A stretch of 64,000 bases of DNA, from NCBI RefSeq assembly GCF_004336635.1, contig NZ_SJXH01000009.1:11833-75832 (forward strand). The letters are read 5' to 3'. Of the stretch, positions 39,432 through 48,967 are shown in pieces. Position numbers and translations under genes: made by a program. Position 1 is the first letter of the stretch, and each line of letters begins with the position of its first letter. The notes under the pieces are model-generated. The model saw only the letters and a list, made by a program, of their open reading frames with translations. It was not told the origin of the DNA and did no database searches. This DNA is from Acinetobacter sp. ANC 4862. GTDB lineage: Bacteria > Pseudomonadota > Gammaproteobacteria > Pseudomonadales > Moraxellaceae.

Positions 39432-40449
39432 GCAGGACTTTGCTCAACAGTTTGCTCAAGCGCTTATGCTTGAGCAAACTCGCTTTATTAAAAGACAATT
39501 ATTCGTAGAACAAAATAATTTATATATAGAAAAATTTATTCATCACATTTACACCCATTCAGATCAAATACTATTAAAACAATGTATTCAACTTGAAGCC
39601 CTACAAGATGTGGTTCAAAAATATGCTTTTGAATTGAATTTAGGCGCGGAAATTTTAGAGTTTATCGGCCTTATCGCACAAAGAATTCATCGTCTTGCCA
39701 TTAATAACCACACTCAAATCAATGAGCTATTTTCTGATGAATCCTTTGAATTATGGTTGTACAAGCTCCTTGAATTAGACCAGTTGCGTCATTATATCCA
39801 AGCCAACCTGCAGCACAATCCACAAGTAAACCATGTGAGTTTGCAACTAGCCAATCAAATCCTTGAAAGCAACACTCCTTGGCTTGACCATCTACGCAAG
39901 TTAAATACGCATAAATATGCTCTAGGTTCTAAAATACTGAGTTTTATCCAAGACCAGCAACAAAATATTGAACTTAAACTTGAACAGCAACTTGCTCAAA
40001 CCCTAGTAAAACAGCTAGGCAACATCATTTTATTGCCGAATGAAGAACTTGCCGATATTGCGCTGCATTTATGGGATGATATTAAACAAAGAACTTTAAA
40101 AGAAACTTTCTCTCAATTCCAGGCCATCGACTTTGAAGAGTTTTTCATATTGGTCTATGAAACATGGCGACAGTTGAGAAAAGGCGAATATTTACAACAG
40201 GTTATTTTGGATGTTGTGGCGGTTTTTTATGATTATTTTGCCGATTACAACCTGCAGGAATTATTGCAGTCTGTTGGACTAAATGAAGCTGATTTGCATC
40301 AGGAAGCCCTGCGTTTCTTGCCGCATACCATTCAGGCTCTAGAACAACAGGGATTATTAGACGGGATTCTGCAGCAACTGATCTCGCCTTTTTATTTAAG
40401 CGAGACCACACATCAATTTATTGAGCAGTATATCCACGATAAATTGTAA
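39409..40449 (+). CDS. Unknown protein overlapping the end of nadE (about 340 residues)
   Basis: All-helical, Leu- and Gln-rich, with no signal peptide or membrane segment. It can start at the ATG 39409 (inside nadE by 23 bases) or at a GTG (39424) eight bases before the nadE stop. Either way the gene overlaps nadE, so coupling is likely. I recognise no domain. Conserved co-occurrence with NadE would be a useful clue to function. Confidence 0.7.
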   Translation: MDGHRVPKQDFAQQFAQALMLEQTRFIKRQLFVEQNNLYIEKFIHHIYTHSDQILLKQCIQLEALQDVVQKYAFELNLGAEILEFIGLIAQRIHRLAINNHTQINELFSDESFELWLYKLLELDQLRHYIQANLQHNPQVNHVSLQLANQILESNTPWLDHLRKLNTHKYALGSKILSFIQDQQQNIELKLEQQLAQTLVKQLGNIILLPNEELADIALHLWDDIKQRTLKETFSQFQAIDFEEFFILVYETWRQLRKGEYLQQVILDVVAVFYDYFADYNLQELLQSVGLNEADLHQEALRFLPHTIQALEQQGLLDGILQQLISPFYLSETTHQFIEQYIHDKL

Positions 40450-40501
40450 TTCTTTTCTCGTCTTTTTTATTTTTATATAAGCCAATACTTTTTTGACCCA
40501 C

Positions 40502-40532
40502 AAAAAAAGAGACCACGCTGAGAGCGTGGTCT
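40502..40532 (-). terminator. Terminator of tRNA-Met copy 1
   Basis: AGACCACGCT / GCGTGGTCT stem (40510-40532), followed on the minus strand by T7. It sits just after the tRNA's CCA end. Confidence 0.85.
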
Positions 40533-40539
40533 ATAAAAA

Positions 40540-40616
40540 TGGTGGCTATGACGGGACTTGAACCTGTGACCCCCGCATTATGAGTGCGGTGCTCTAACCA
40601 ACTGAGCTACATAGCC
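40540..40616 (-). tRNA. tRNA-Met (CAT), copy 1
   Basis: 77-base cloverleaf with encoded CCA. Acceptor GGCTATG pairs with CATAGCC. The anticodon loop CTCATAA carries CAT. The D-arm TAGCTCAGTTGGTTAGAGC and normal acceptor pairing are those of the elongator tRNA. The second copy (41269-41345) appears identical. Confidence 0.9.
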
Positions 40617-40794
40617 ATAAACTGTGTGCGCATTATCTAAATTTCAGCGAGTAGCGTCAAGCCCTTTATTTTACAAGTGTTCAGACTTTAAGCAATTTAA
40701 AATTTTTCAGTTAATATTTAAACAAAACGGCTATTTATTCATGCTATTTTCTAATTTAACCGCAAAATTAAAACACCGAAAAATTGAGATAAAG

Positions 40795-41202
40795 ATGAAC
40801 CCATGCAAATTAATCGCTATCGGTTTAATGACCTTCATCACTACCTCCTGCCAAGTAATTTCCCCAATATTCGTAGATTATAATGGGGTACGCATGGATG
40901 TGGCACGATGGATCAACAATCAACAACTTTTGACCATGCAACAAAAACGCAGCTTGGTACAGCTCAGTAAAGCACAACAAAAACTCTATCGACTTGAATA
41001 CATTCCAGAAGATCAAAAATTAGCGATTGCCACGCAAAACCAGATTGCATTCCATTGCGCATATCAGCATTTAACAGAACATAAAATTAGTCAATTACAA
41101 TTGATGGTGTTCGGTCCAGAGAAGAAAGACGCTATTCTAGAAAAATATGATCAGGAATTTCCACACATTAAATTAGCAGCAAGCGCCATCCAGTGTGAAT
41201 AA
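40795..41202 (+). CDS. Small putative lipoprotein between the two tRNA-Met genes
   Basis: The 135-residue product starts MNPCKLIAIGLMTF at an ATG preceded by GAGATAAAG, with lipobox TTSC at about residue 19. A longer frame starts at 40624 but its extra residues look like non-coding sequence. The mature part is polar and has two further cysteines that could pair. No family is recognised. It is the only gene between two identical tRNA copies and is on the opposite strand. Confidence 0.6.
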   Translation: MNPCKLIAIGLMTFITTSCQVISPIFVDYNGVRMDVARWINNQQLLTMQQKRSLVQLSKAQQKLYRLEYIPEDQKLAIATQNQIAFHCAYQHLTEHKISQLQLMVFGPEKKDAILEKYDQEFPHIKLAASAIQCE

Positions 41203-41229
41203 ATTATTTCAAATACAAATTTTAGGCAT

Positions 41230-41260
41230 AAAAAAAGGTCACGCTTATAGAAGCGTGACC
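41230..41260 (-). terminator. Terminator of tRNA-Met copy 2
   Basis: GGTCACGCTT / AAGCGTGACC stem (41237-41260), T-run on the minus strand. The stem sequence differs from that of copy 1, so the repeat does not extend past the tRNA. Confidence 0.85.
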
Positions 41261-41268
41261 TATTAAAA

Positions 41269-41345
41269 TGGTGGCTATGACGGGACTTGAACCTGTGACC
41301 CCCGCATTATGAGTGCGGTGCTCTAACCAACTGAGCTACATAGCC
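41269..41345 (-). tRNA. tRNA-Met (CAT), copy 2
   Basis: Same 77 bases as the copy at 40540, with encoded CCA, and its own terminator. Confidence 0.9.
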
Positions 41346-41421
41346 AAAACTGTGCGCGTATTATCTATTTCAACATACTGCATGTCAAGAAATATCACAC
41401 AATAATTGTAAAAAATTTAGT

Positions 41422-41800
<379 letters not shown>

Positions 41801-41826
41801 GGGGCGCATCTTATCAAACTTCAGCA

Positions 41827-42090
41827 CTAATTGCTTGTGCTTTTTTGAGCAATCAGTTTTTTATATTTATCCAGCAATTGATCTTGCGACTCCACATGCT
41901 CTGGGTCATTCGGAATACAATCGACTGGACAGAATAATTGACACTGTGGTTCATCAAAATGCCCGACACATTCGGTACATAAATCTGGGTGAATTTCATA
42001 AATGATTTCACCCATGAAAATGGCCTCATTCGGACACACCGGCTCACACACATCACAATTGATGCATTCATCGGTAATATATAAAGACAC
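41827..42090 (-). CDS. YfhL-type 2[4Fe-4S] ferredoxin
   Basis: From the GTG at 42090, directly after the coaD stop, the 87-residue product starts MSLYITDECINCDVCEPVCPNEAI and has a second Cys cluster, CTECVGHFDEPQCQLFCPVDCI. This is the Allochromatium-type ferredoxin fold with two [4Fe-4S] clusters. An upstream ATG at 42147 lies inside coaD and is rejected. AAGG lies about 8 bases before the GTG. The coaD neighbour is conserved in many proteobacteria. Confidence 0.85.
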   Translation of the reverse strand: MSLYITDECINCDVCEPVCPNEAIFMGEIIYEIHPDLCTECVGHFDEPQCQLFCPVDCIPNDPEHVESQDQLLDKYKKLIAQKSTSN

Positions 42091-42091
42091 G

Positions 42092-42619
<528 letters not shown>

Positions 42620-42723
42620 TTAACAAAAACTTGTTTTTTTAGTGAATAATCCTCATAAATTTAAAAAACTTCATCTTGGTTCGAGTTGCGGTACAATAGC
42701 AGTAAGATTGGAAGTATCAGATT

Positions 42724-43203
42724 ATGGCGAAAGCAAGTATTGTAGTTAAAAAAAATAACGGCGGAACTATTGCACTCAACAAACGTGCCCGCCACGATTA
42801 TTTTATTGAAGAGAAGTTTGAAGCTGGCCTTTCATTGCAAGGCTGGGAAGTCAAATCAATGCGTGCAGGTCGTATGACCATCGTAGAAAGCTATATTACC
42901 TTTAAAAATGGTGAAGCTTTCTTGTTTGGTGCACAGGTTCAGCCTTTACTGAGCGCATCCACACATGTCGTCCCTGAAGCTACGCGTACACGTAAACTTC
43001 TGCTGAACCGACGTGAAATTGAAAAGCTGATGGGTGCGATTAACCAAAAAGGTTATTCATGCGTTCCACTGGCCTGTTACTGGAAAGGGCCAAATGCCAA
43101 GCTTGAAATTGCTTTAGTCAAAGGTAAACAACTTCACGATAAACGTGCCACTGAAAAAGACCGGGACTGGCAACGCGATAAGGCACGCATTTTCCATAAA
43201 TAA
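42724..43203 (+). CDS. smpB: SmpB: SsrA (tmRNA)-binding protein
   Basis: The 159-residue trans-translation factor carries tmRNA to stalled ribosomes. Seen: [25 protein letters not shown] near residue 22-47 and the basic C-terminal tail [21 protein letters not shown]. Single gene with its own terminator. Confidence 0.97.
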   Translation: MAKASIVVKKNNGGTIALNKRARHDYFIEEKFEAGLSLQGWEVKSMRAGRMTIVESYITFKNGEAFLFGAQVQPLLSASTHVVPEATRTRKLLLNRREIEKLMGAINQKGYSCVPLACYWKGPNAKLEIALVKGKQLHDKRATEKDRDWQRDKARIFHK

Positions 43204-43220
43204 ATTTTTATCTATAAAAC

Positions 43221-43248
43221 AAAAAAACCTCCAGATGGAGGTTTTTTT
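43221..43248 (+). terminator. Terminator of smpB
   Basis: AAACCTCC / GGAGGTTT stem with A-run and T7, between smpB and a convergent gene. Confidence 0.85.
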
Positions 43249-43269
43249 AATATTCAAATCAACCTGCTT

Positions 43270-43821
43270 TTATTTTAGCTTATTCAGCAATAAGCCGATA
43301 TATTCACCAAACCAGATTGCTGTATCTAAATCACCTTGTGGCGGAGTTATTTCTACAGGGGCATTATCAGACTGGGTCATTAAGCCTAAAAAGCTCGACA
43401 TCCGGTTCAAATCCTCTGCACCACGCCCGGTGGGCATCATCGGCAAGCCTGTCCACAACATGCCATGCTGCATGGCAAACAAATTGATCTGTTGCAATAC
43501 TGCTAACTTGTCACCGCTCAATCCACCACCATTGGTGAAACCGGCTGCAATTTTGCCTTGCCATGTGCGTGCCAACCAGCGTTTGGAAGACTGCTCCATA
43601 AATAACTTCAAAGCAGCAGTTAGACTTCCCATATAAGTTGGGCAACCGAAAACAATCGCATCAGCTTGATCTAGTACATCCCAATTGACATGTTCGATGT
43701 TCATGCAATGTACATGAATGCCTGTTTGCTCTGCACCTTGCGCAATAAAAGAGGCAACTTTTGCAGTATGTCCATAGGGGCTGTGATAAACGATGGCAAG
43801 AGATTTCGAAGATAAAGACAT
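43270..43821 (-). CDS. Flavodoxin-like NADPH-dependent FMN reductase (WrbA-type fold)
   Basis: The 183-residue protein has the flavin phosphate loop VYHSPYGHTAKVA near residue 11, the CPTYMGSLTAALKLFME loop near 60-76 and FTNGGGLSGDK near 94. These match flavodoxin-fold oxidoreductases. The substrate is unknown; quinone reduction is typical. Last gene of the rluD-pgeF-flavodoxin set; 39 bases separate it from pgeF. Confidence 0.8.
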   Translation of the reverse strand: MSLSSKSLAIVYHSPYGHTAKVASFIAQGAEQTGIHVHCMNIEHVNWDVLDQADAIVFGCPTYMGSLTAALKLFMEQSSKRWLARTWQGKIAAGFTNGGGLSGDKLAVLQQINLFAMQHGMLWTGLPMMPTGRGAEDLNRMSSFLGLMTQSDNAPVEITPPQGDLDTAIWFGEYIGLLLNKLK

Positions 43822-43860
43822 ATCAATAAAAGCAGTAAATTTTAAGCAAGTTTAACAGTT

Positions 43861-44601
43861 TCAAGCCATAAACACGAATGTCGCCATACGTCCAGTCTTT
43901 GCTTCACGGCGATAGGAAAAGTATTCTTCCGCTTGTTGATAGCTACACTGGTCACCACCAAGTACAACATCAACACCGTGTTGCTGCAGAATAAATCGTG
44001 CGATAGCATACAAGTCGGCATAAAACTTGGCGGGTTTTTCACTGCATTTAAAAGCACGCTCCAGTTCAGGATATTTTGAACAAAAAGCGAATTTAACTTC
44101 TTCACCAATTTCAAAACATGGCTGACTGATCGCAGCACCTAACCATGCCCACGTTGGCTGACTTTGCATGGTCGCAATAGTATTTTCAACAATACCATTG
44201 GCCAAGCCTCGCCAACCGGCATGCAAATTCGCGATTTCCGTGCCATCTGCATTGCCGAGCACGACAGGCAAACAATCCGCAGTCATCATCATTAAAGCAT
44301 GCGCTTTACGCTGGGTGACCAGACCATCACCTTCCAGTGCCTGAAAAGGAATTTCTTCATTGATGGTATGACAAATGGTGCTGTGCGTTTGCGTCATCCA
44401 GGTCACCTTATCGACTCCGAATTCAGCAAACTCCTGTAGTAACGCCATACGATGCTGCTGTACACGCTTTGCATCATCATGGACATGCAATGCCAGGTTA
44501 AATCCTGCAAGTTCAGGTTGAGCAGAGGGTTGAGTTTTTTGATGATGCACTCGTGTCTGCCCAACAAATACGCCTTGTGGAAGCCCTTGAACAAATTGCA
44601 T
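43861..44601 (-). CDS. pgeF: PgeF: purine-nucleoside phosphorylase / multicopper polyphenol oxidase family (YfiH/LACC1)
   Basis: The ATG at 44601 is preceded by AAGGA seven bases away (246 residues); an upstream in-frame ATG (44622) is not. Family motifs: VTWMTQTHSTICHTI (His, near 80), MMMTADCLPVVLGN (the conserved DC pair), and NLHAGWRGLANGIVENTI (His, 133). Known members act on purine nucleosides and peptidoglycan-derived compounds. It lies 39 bases after rluD and both are probably in one operon. Confidence 0.9.
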   Translation of the reverse strand: MQFVQGLPQGVFVGQTRVHHQKTQPSAQPELAGFNLALHVHDDAKRVQQHRMALLQEFAEFGVDKVTWMTQTHSTICHTINEEIPFQALEGDGLVTQRKAHALMMMTADCLPVVLGNADGTEIANLHAGWRGLANGIVENTIATMQSQPTWAWLGAAISQPCFEIGEEVKFAFCSKYPELERAFKCSEKPAKFYADLYAIARFILQQHGVDVVLGGDQCSYQQAEEYFSYRREAKTGRMATFVFMA

Positions 44602-44640
44602 GTCTCTTTCCTTATGATTCATAGCAAGCGATAAAATAGC

Positions 44641-45693
44641 TTAGTAGGCTTTGTTTTCGCTACGTAACACTTCAACCAGTTGAGCAAAGTCATCTGCCCA
44701 AGGTGCTTCAAACATCATCTCCTCACCTGAACGTGGATGAACCAAGCCAAGTTTTGATGCATGTAATGCCTGGCGTTTAAAGCCGCGTAAAGTTTCACCC
44801 AGCAATTCAGAAGCACCTGCAGGAACACGTACACGACTCATATACACCGGATCACCAACAAGACCATATCCAAGATAACTAAAATGAACACGGATTTGAT
44901 GGGTACGACCTGTTTCCAAACGCGCTTGTATACGCGTGAAATGCTGGAAGCGCTCTTTCACATTGTAATGGGTTACCGCATCCTTACCGCCCGGCAAGAT
45001 GGCCATTTTAATCCGATCAACCGGATGACGTTTAATTGGCTCATCAATGGTGCCACCGGCAATAATTTTGCCGTAAACCACCAGATCATAAATACGGTAG
45101 ACGGTTTTCTTCGCCAACTGCTTACTCAATGAAAATTGAGATTCCAGGTTTTTCGCAACCACCAGCAAACCGCTGGTGTCTTTATCAATACGGTGCACGA
45201 GGCCCGCACGTGTCAACTCAGCAGATTTAGGATAATGATGCAACAAGGCATTCACCAAGGTACCCGAGCTGTTGCCCGCGCCTGGGTGAACCACCATGCC
45301 AACCGGTTTATTAATGACAATAATGTCGTCATCTTCATAAACAATATTCAATGGAATATCTTCAGGCAAGCTTTTGGTTTGAACTTCCAACTCAACATTG
45401 AGTGTTAAAAGCTCATCGCCCTCACATTTATACTTGGGCTTGACAGTGTTACCATTTACCAACAAATGACCATCTTTCAGCCACTGCTTCAATTTTTCAC
45501 GGGAAAAATCGTTCCAAACCAGCGCTGCAACCTGGTCGATACGTTGCCCTAAATAGCTTTCATCCAATTGAAATTGCAACGATAAACGTGTTGCAGTTGA
45601 GTCTGAAGTATGGTTATCTGCATCCTCAGAATCTTCAAGTAAATTGAAATCAGTTTCAGGGAAATTAGAATTAGAAGATTGTGCTTGACTCAT
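44641..45693 (-). CDS. rluD: RluD: 23S rRNA pseudouridine synthase (1911/1915/1917)
   Basis: The 350-residue enzyme has an S4-type RNA-binding domain (YLGQRIDQVAALVWNDFSREKLKQWLKDGHLLVNG near residue 45-82) and the RluA-type catalytic domain with HRIDKDTSGLLVVAK near 167 (catalytic Asp), plus TGRTHQIRVHFSYLG near 262. The N-terminal 40 residues are acidic and look disordered. Divergent from bamD, the usual neighbour. Confidence 0.96.
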   Translation of the reverse strand: MSQAQSSNSNFPETDFNLLEDSEDADNHTSDSTATRLSLQFQLDESYLGQRIDQVAALVWNDFSREKLKQWLKDGHLLVNGNTVKPKYKCEGDELLTLNVELEVQTKSLPEDIPLNIVYEDDDIIVINKPVGMVVHPGAGNSSGTLVNALLHHYPKSAELTRAGLVHRIDKDTSGLLVVAKNLESQFSLSKQLAKKTVYRIYDLVVYGKIIAGGTIDEPIKRHPVDRIKMAILPGGKDAVTHYNVKERFQHFTRIQARLETGRTHQIRVHFSYLGYGLVGDPVYMSRVRVPAGASELLGETLRGFKRQALHASKLGLVHPRSGEEMMFEAPWADDFAQLVEVLRSENKAY

Positions 45694-45764
45694 TTGCTCA
45701 TTCAGACAAAAGTGGTTTAATAGTGCAATTGTAGCTCATTGCCCGTATTAACAGAGGAATTTTT

Positions 45765-46796
45765 ATGTCGTTACCACGTTATAAAATGACAATGCTTGCT
45801 TTATCTTTAGGCATTGCGTCGGCAATAGTGGGCTGTAGCAGTAATCCAAAGAAAGATGTTGTGGACACAGGACCACAATCTAGCGAGCAAGTTTATATTC
45901 AAAAAGCTGAAAAAGCCCTTGAACGTGGTCAATATACTGACGCGGCTAAGCACCTTGAAGCGTTAGATACTTATTACCCTACAGGTGATTATGCACAACA
46001 AGCACAATTAGAATTGTTGTACGTTAAATTTCAACAAAAAGATTATGAAGGTGCCATTGCCCTTGCTGAACGTTTTATTCGTTTAAATCCACAACATCCG
46101 AATGTGGACTATGCCTACTATGTTCGTGGGGTCGCGAACATGGAACAAAACTATGATGGTCTATTACGTTATACCTCATTAAAGCAGGCCCACCGTGATG
46201 TCAGCTATTTAAAAGTGGCTTATCAGAACTTTGTGGATTTCATTCGTCGCTTCCCATCGAGCACCTATGCAGTCGATGCAGCACAGCGTATGAAATTTAT
46301 TGGCACAGAGTTGGCTGAAGCAGAGATGAATGCGGCGCGTTTTAATATCAAACGTAAGGCTTGGTTAGCTGCAGTTGAACGCTCACTTTGGGTGGTTGAA
46401 CACTATCCACAAACCCCGCAAGTGCCTGAAGCTTTAGCTACGATTGCCTATGGTTATGACAAATTAGGCGATACCCAAACTTCAAAGCAATATATTGAAG
46501 TGTTAAAGCTCAATTATCCAAACCTCGTTAAAGCGGATGGTAGTGTAAACCTTCGTGCTGCACACAGTGAAGGCAGCTGGATTAACCGCGCAACTTTAGG
46601 TGTGTTTGGACGTGAAGCACAGACTTCAACAGAGACAGAGCAGCAACAAAGCTCTGCAGATGGGGGAAAAAGTAGTCTCACCAATCGTTTAAGTTTCGGT
46701 TTGTTAGATCGACCACAAACTGAAAGCAGCATTCCTGCACCGAAACAGGAAACGATTGAAGAACCGACGACAGAAGAAGCTCCAGCAACTAAATAA
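45765..46796 (+). CDS. bamD: BamD: outer-membrane protein assembly lipoprotein
   Basis: The 343-residue lipoprotein has the lipobox IVGC at about residue 24, then TPR-type repeats (YIQKAEKALERGQYTDAAKHLE and onward). BamD is the essential non-barrel part of the BAM complex that inserts outer-membrane beta-barrels. It is longer than the E. coli protein (about 245 residues), mainly through a polar tail after about residue 260 rich in Ser, Thr, Pro and Glu. Monocistronic, divergent from rluD, with a terminator. Confidence 0.95.
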   Translation: MSLPRYKMTMLALSLGIASAIVGCSSNPKKDVVDTGPQSSEQVYIQKAEKALERGQYTDAAKHLEALDTYYPTGDYAQQAQLELLYVKFQQKDYEGAIALAERFIRLNPQHPNVDYAYYVRGVANMEQNYDGLLRYTSLKQAHRDVSYLKVAYQNFVDFIRRFPSSTYAVDAAQRMKFIGTELAEAEMNAARFNIKRKAWLAAVERSLWVVEHYPQTPQVPEALATIAYGYDKLGDTQTSKQYIEVLKLNYPNLVKADGSVNLRAAHSEGSWINRATLGVFGREAQTSTETEQQQSSADGGKSSLTNRLSFGLLDRPQTESSIPAPKQETIEEPTTEEAPATK

Positions 46797-46824
46797 GCCA
46801 AGCTTATTGTTCGCATTTTCATGA

Positions 46825-46851
46825 AGGGCAAGTTATCATACTTGCCCTTTT
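46825..46851 (+). terminator. Terminator of bamD
   Basis: AGGGCAAG / CTTGCCCT stem with an 8-base loop and T-rich tail. Confidence 0.8.
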
Positions 46852-46998
46852 GTTATTTTAACGGATCATATTGATCATTTTGCGCAAAAGGTATACAAAT
46901 TAACTTTTAACAGCTGATGCACTTTTAATTTACCTAAATTCTGACAGCCCATTTGTCAGCCATTTTTAATAGATAGATCACAACTCGATTGCATACGT

Positions 46999-48933
46999 AT
47001 GGCTATTCCTCAACACACGATTGATCAAATATTAGATCGAACAGATATTGTCGATCTGATTGGTCAGCGCGTGAAACTTAAGAAAACTGGTCGCACCTAT
47101 TCAGGCTGCTGCCCTTTTCATCAGGAAAAATCGCCCTCGTTCCATGTTTATCGGGATAAACAGTACTTTCATTGCTTTGGTTGTCAGGCTAACGGTAACG
47201 CCATTCGCTTTTTAATGGATATTGACGGTCGTAATTTTGTCGATGTGATGAAAGATCTGGCCAGTCAAACCGGCATTGAACTTCCTAAAGATAATCACGA
47301 TTCAACCAAACTCAAATACAAACGTGAAGCAGCGAAGCCTCAGCCTGTTGCGAAAAAAATTGAAGCCAATACTCAAAATGCTTCGGTGAATTTACAACAA
47401 AATTCCAATGCCCCATCACCGATAGCAATGGATCACGACCCTTTTGCAGAATTCCAAATGCAAGAGGATGCATTCTATGGCAATGATCCATTTGCGGCGT
47501 TTGATCAAGCGCCAGCAGCATTTGAAGATCTTCCTCAAGACGGTAACTTATACGATTTATTGGAAAATATTGCACTCTATTATGAGCAGCAATTACCGCA
47601 TAGTCAGACTGCACAGCAATATTTCAAACAACGCGGTTTAAGTGCTGAAACTATTGCGTATTGGCGTTTAGGTTATGCACCTGAAGACTGGCAACACCTT
47701 GAAAAAGCCTTCCCTCAAGACATAGAAGGTCTAAAGTTACTGGGGCTAATTCGTACCAGTGACAGCGGTCGTGGCTTCGACTTGTTACGTGACCGTGTGA
47801 TTTTCCCGATTCGCGACTCTAAAGGCCGTGTAGTTGGCTTTGGTGGTCGTGCTTTAAATGACGAAATCAAACCCAAGTACATCAACTCACCAGATTCTGA
47901 TGTCTTTCATAAAAACCGACTGCTTTATGGTTTATATGAAGGACGCAAGCAAAAAGCTCAAGACTGGTTGATGGTTGAGGGTTATATGGATGTCATTGCC
48001 TTGCAGCAATATGGCATCTATGGAGCTGTAGCAACACTAGGGACAGCCAGCAACACCGAACACCTGGATATTTTATTTAAGCAAAATCAACGTATTACTA
48101 TTGCTTTTGATGGTGATGCTGCAGGACAAAAAGCGGCGCGTCGTACTTTAGAAATTGCTCTGCCATTATTAAATGATGGTCGTGAACTCAAGTTCTTCGT
48201 ACTCCCCAATGATCACGATCCGGATTCACTCATTCGTCGTGAAGGTTTAGAAAGCTTCCAACGCATGTTGCAAGCTGCACCACTTTTATCTGAGTTTATT
48301 TTTGCCTATTTAACCCAGAACCATAACAGCACATCGCCTGAAGGTAAAAGTCAGGTCATGGGTGAACTCAAACAGCTCACTGAACTGTTGCCTAAACATG
48401 GTTCTTACCGTTATTTGTTGCAGCAATATTTCCGTGAAAAGCTCGGTTATAGCCGTAAATGGCAGCCGCAAGTCAACAATGACGCGTCTTTAAGCTTTAG
48501 TACCAAAATTGATGCTGAAGAATATGTAATTGCAATTTTGATGAATCATCCCTATTTGTATATTCATTTTGAACCGCTAAGTGCTTTAATTTCACAAGAT
48601 CAATTGCTGTTTAAAATTTTGAATATCTTTAATGTGATTTTTGATGATTTACCGGATGATACTGAATTATCGCAATATTATGTCTTAGGTGCATGTGCAG
48701 CATACCATCATGAATTACAGCATATTTTACAGAATGCGAATGTCAGCGATTACACGTCATCACCCGAGCAAGCAGATAAGCTTGCAGCGGATTTATCAAC
48801 AAAATTACAGTATGAATATCTCACGAAAAAGATGAAATCGAAAAAATTTAGCAGCATTGCAGAAATGAAGAATCTGAAACTGCGCATTTCTGAGATTGCA
48901 AAAAAAAGGGCACTTACTCTTATAGAAGAATAA
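46999..48933 (+). CDS. dnaG: DnaG: DNA primase
   Basis: The 644-residue primase has the zinc-binding domain (C38, H41, C59, C62, in CCPFH and CFGC), the RNA polymerase basic domain, and a Toprim fold (LMVEGYMDVIAL, FDGDAAGQKAARRT near 376-387). The C-terminal helicase-binding part is shorter in conserved sequence than in E. coli. An unusual 85-residue insertion (about 98-182) sits between the zinc domain and the polymerase domain. It holds two near-repeats DPFAEF and DPFAAF (147-152 and 163-168). Confidence 0.95.
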   Translation: MAIPQHTIDQILDRTDIVDLIGQRVKLKKTGRTYSGCCPFHQEKSPSFHVYRDKQYFHCFGCQANGNAIRFLMDIDGRNFVDVMKDLASQTGIELPKDNHDSTKLKYKREAAKPQPVAKKIEANTQNASVNLQQNSNAPSPIAMDHDPFAEFQMQEDAFYGNDPFAAFDQAPAAFEDLPQDGNLYDLLENIALYYEQQLPHSQTAQQYFKQRGLSAETIAYWRLGYAPEDWQHLEKAFPQDIEGLKLLGLIRTSDSGRGFDLLRDRVIFPIRDSKGRVVGFGGRALNDEIKPKYINSPDSDVFHKNRLLYGLYEGRKQKAQDWLMVEGYMDVIALQQYGIYGAVATLGTASNTEHLDILFKQNQRITIAFDGDAAGQKAARRTLEIALPLLNDGRELKFFVLPNDHDPDSLIRREGLESFQRMLQAAPLLSEFIFAYLTQNHNSTSPEGKSQVMGELKQLTELLPKHGSYRYLLQQYFREKLGYSRKWQPQVNNDASLSFSTKIDAEEYVIAILMNHPYLYIHFEPLSALISQDQLLFKILNIFNVIFDDLPDDTELSQYYVLGACAAYHHELQHILQNANVSDYTSSPEQADKLAADLSTKLQYEYLTKKMKSKKFSSIAEMKNLKLRISEIAKKRALTLIEE

Positions 48934-48967
48934 GTGGCCATACGCTAAAACCAAAAAAATTAATCAA

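Noticed and set aside
40624..40794. A longer N-terminus for the lipoprotein gene between the tRNA-Met copies
   Set aside because: It includes non-coding sequence and would bury the lipobox; ATG 40795 places the lipobox correctly.
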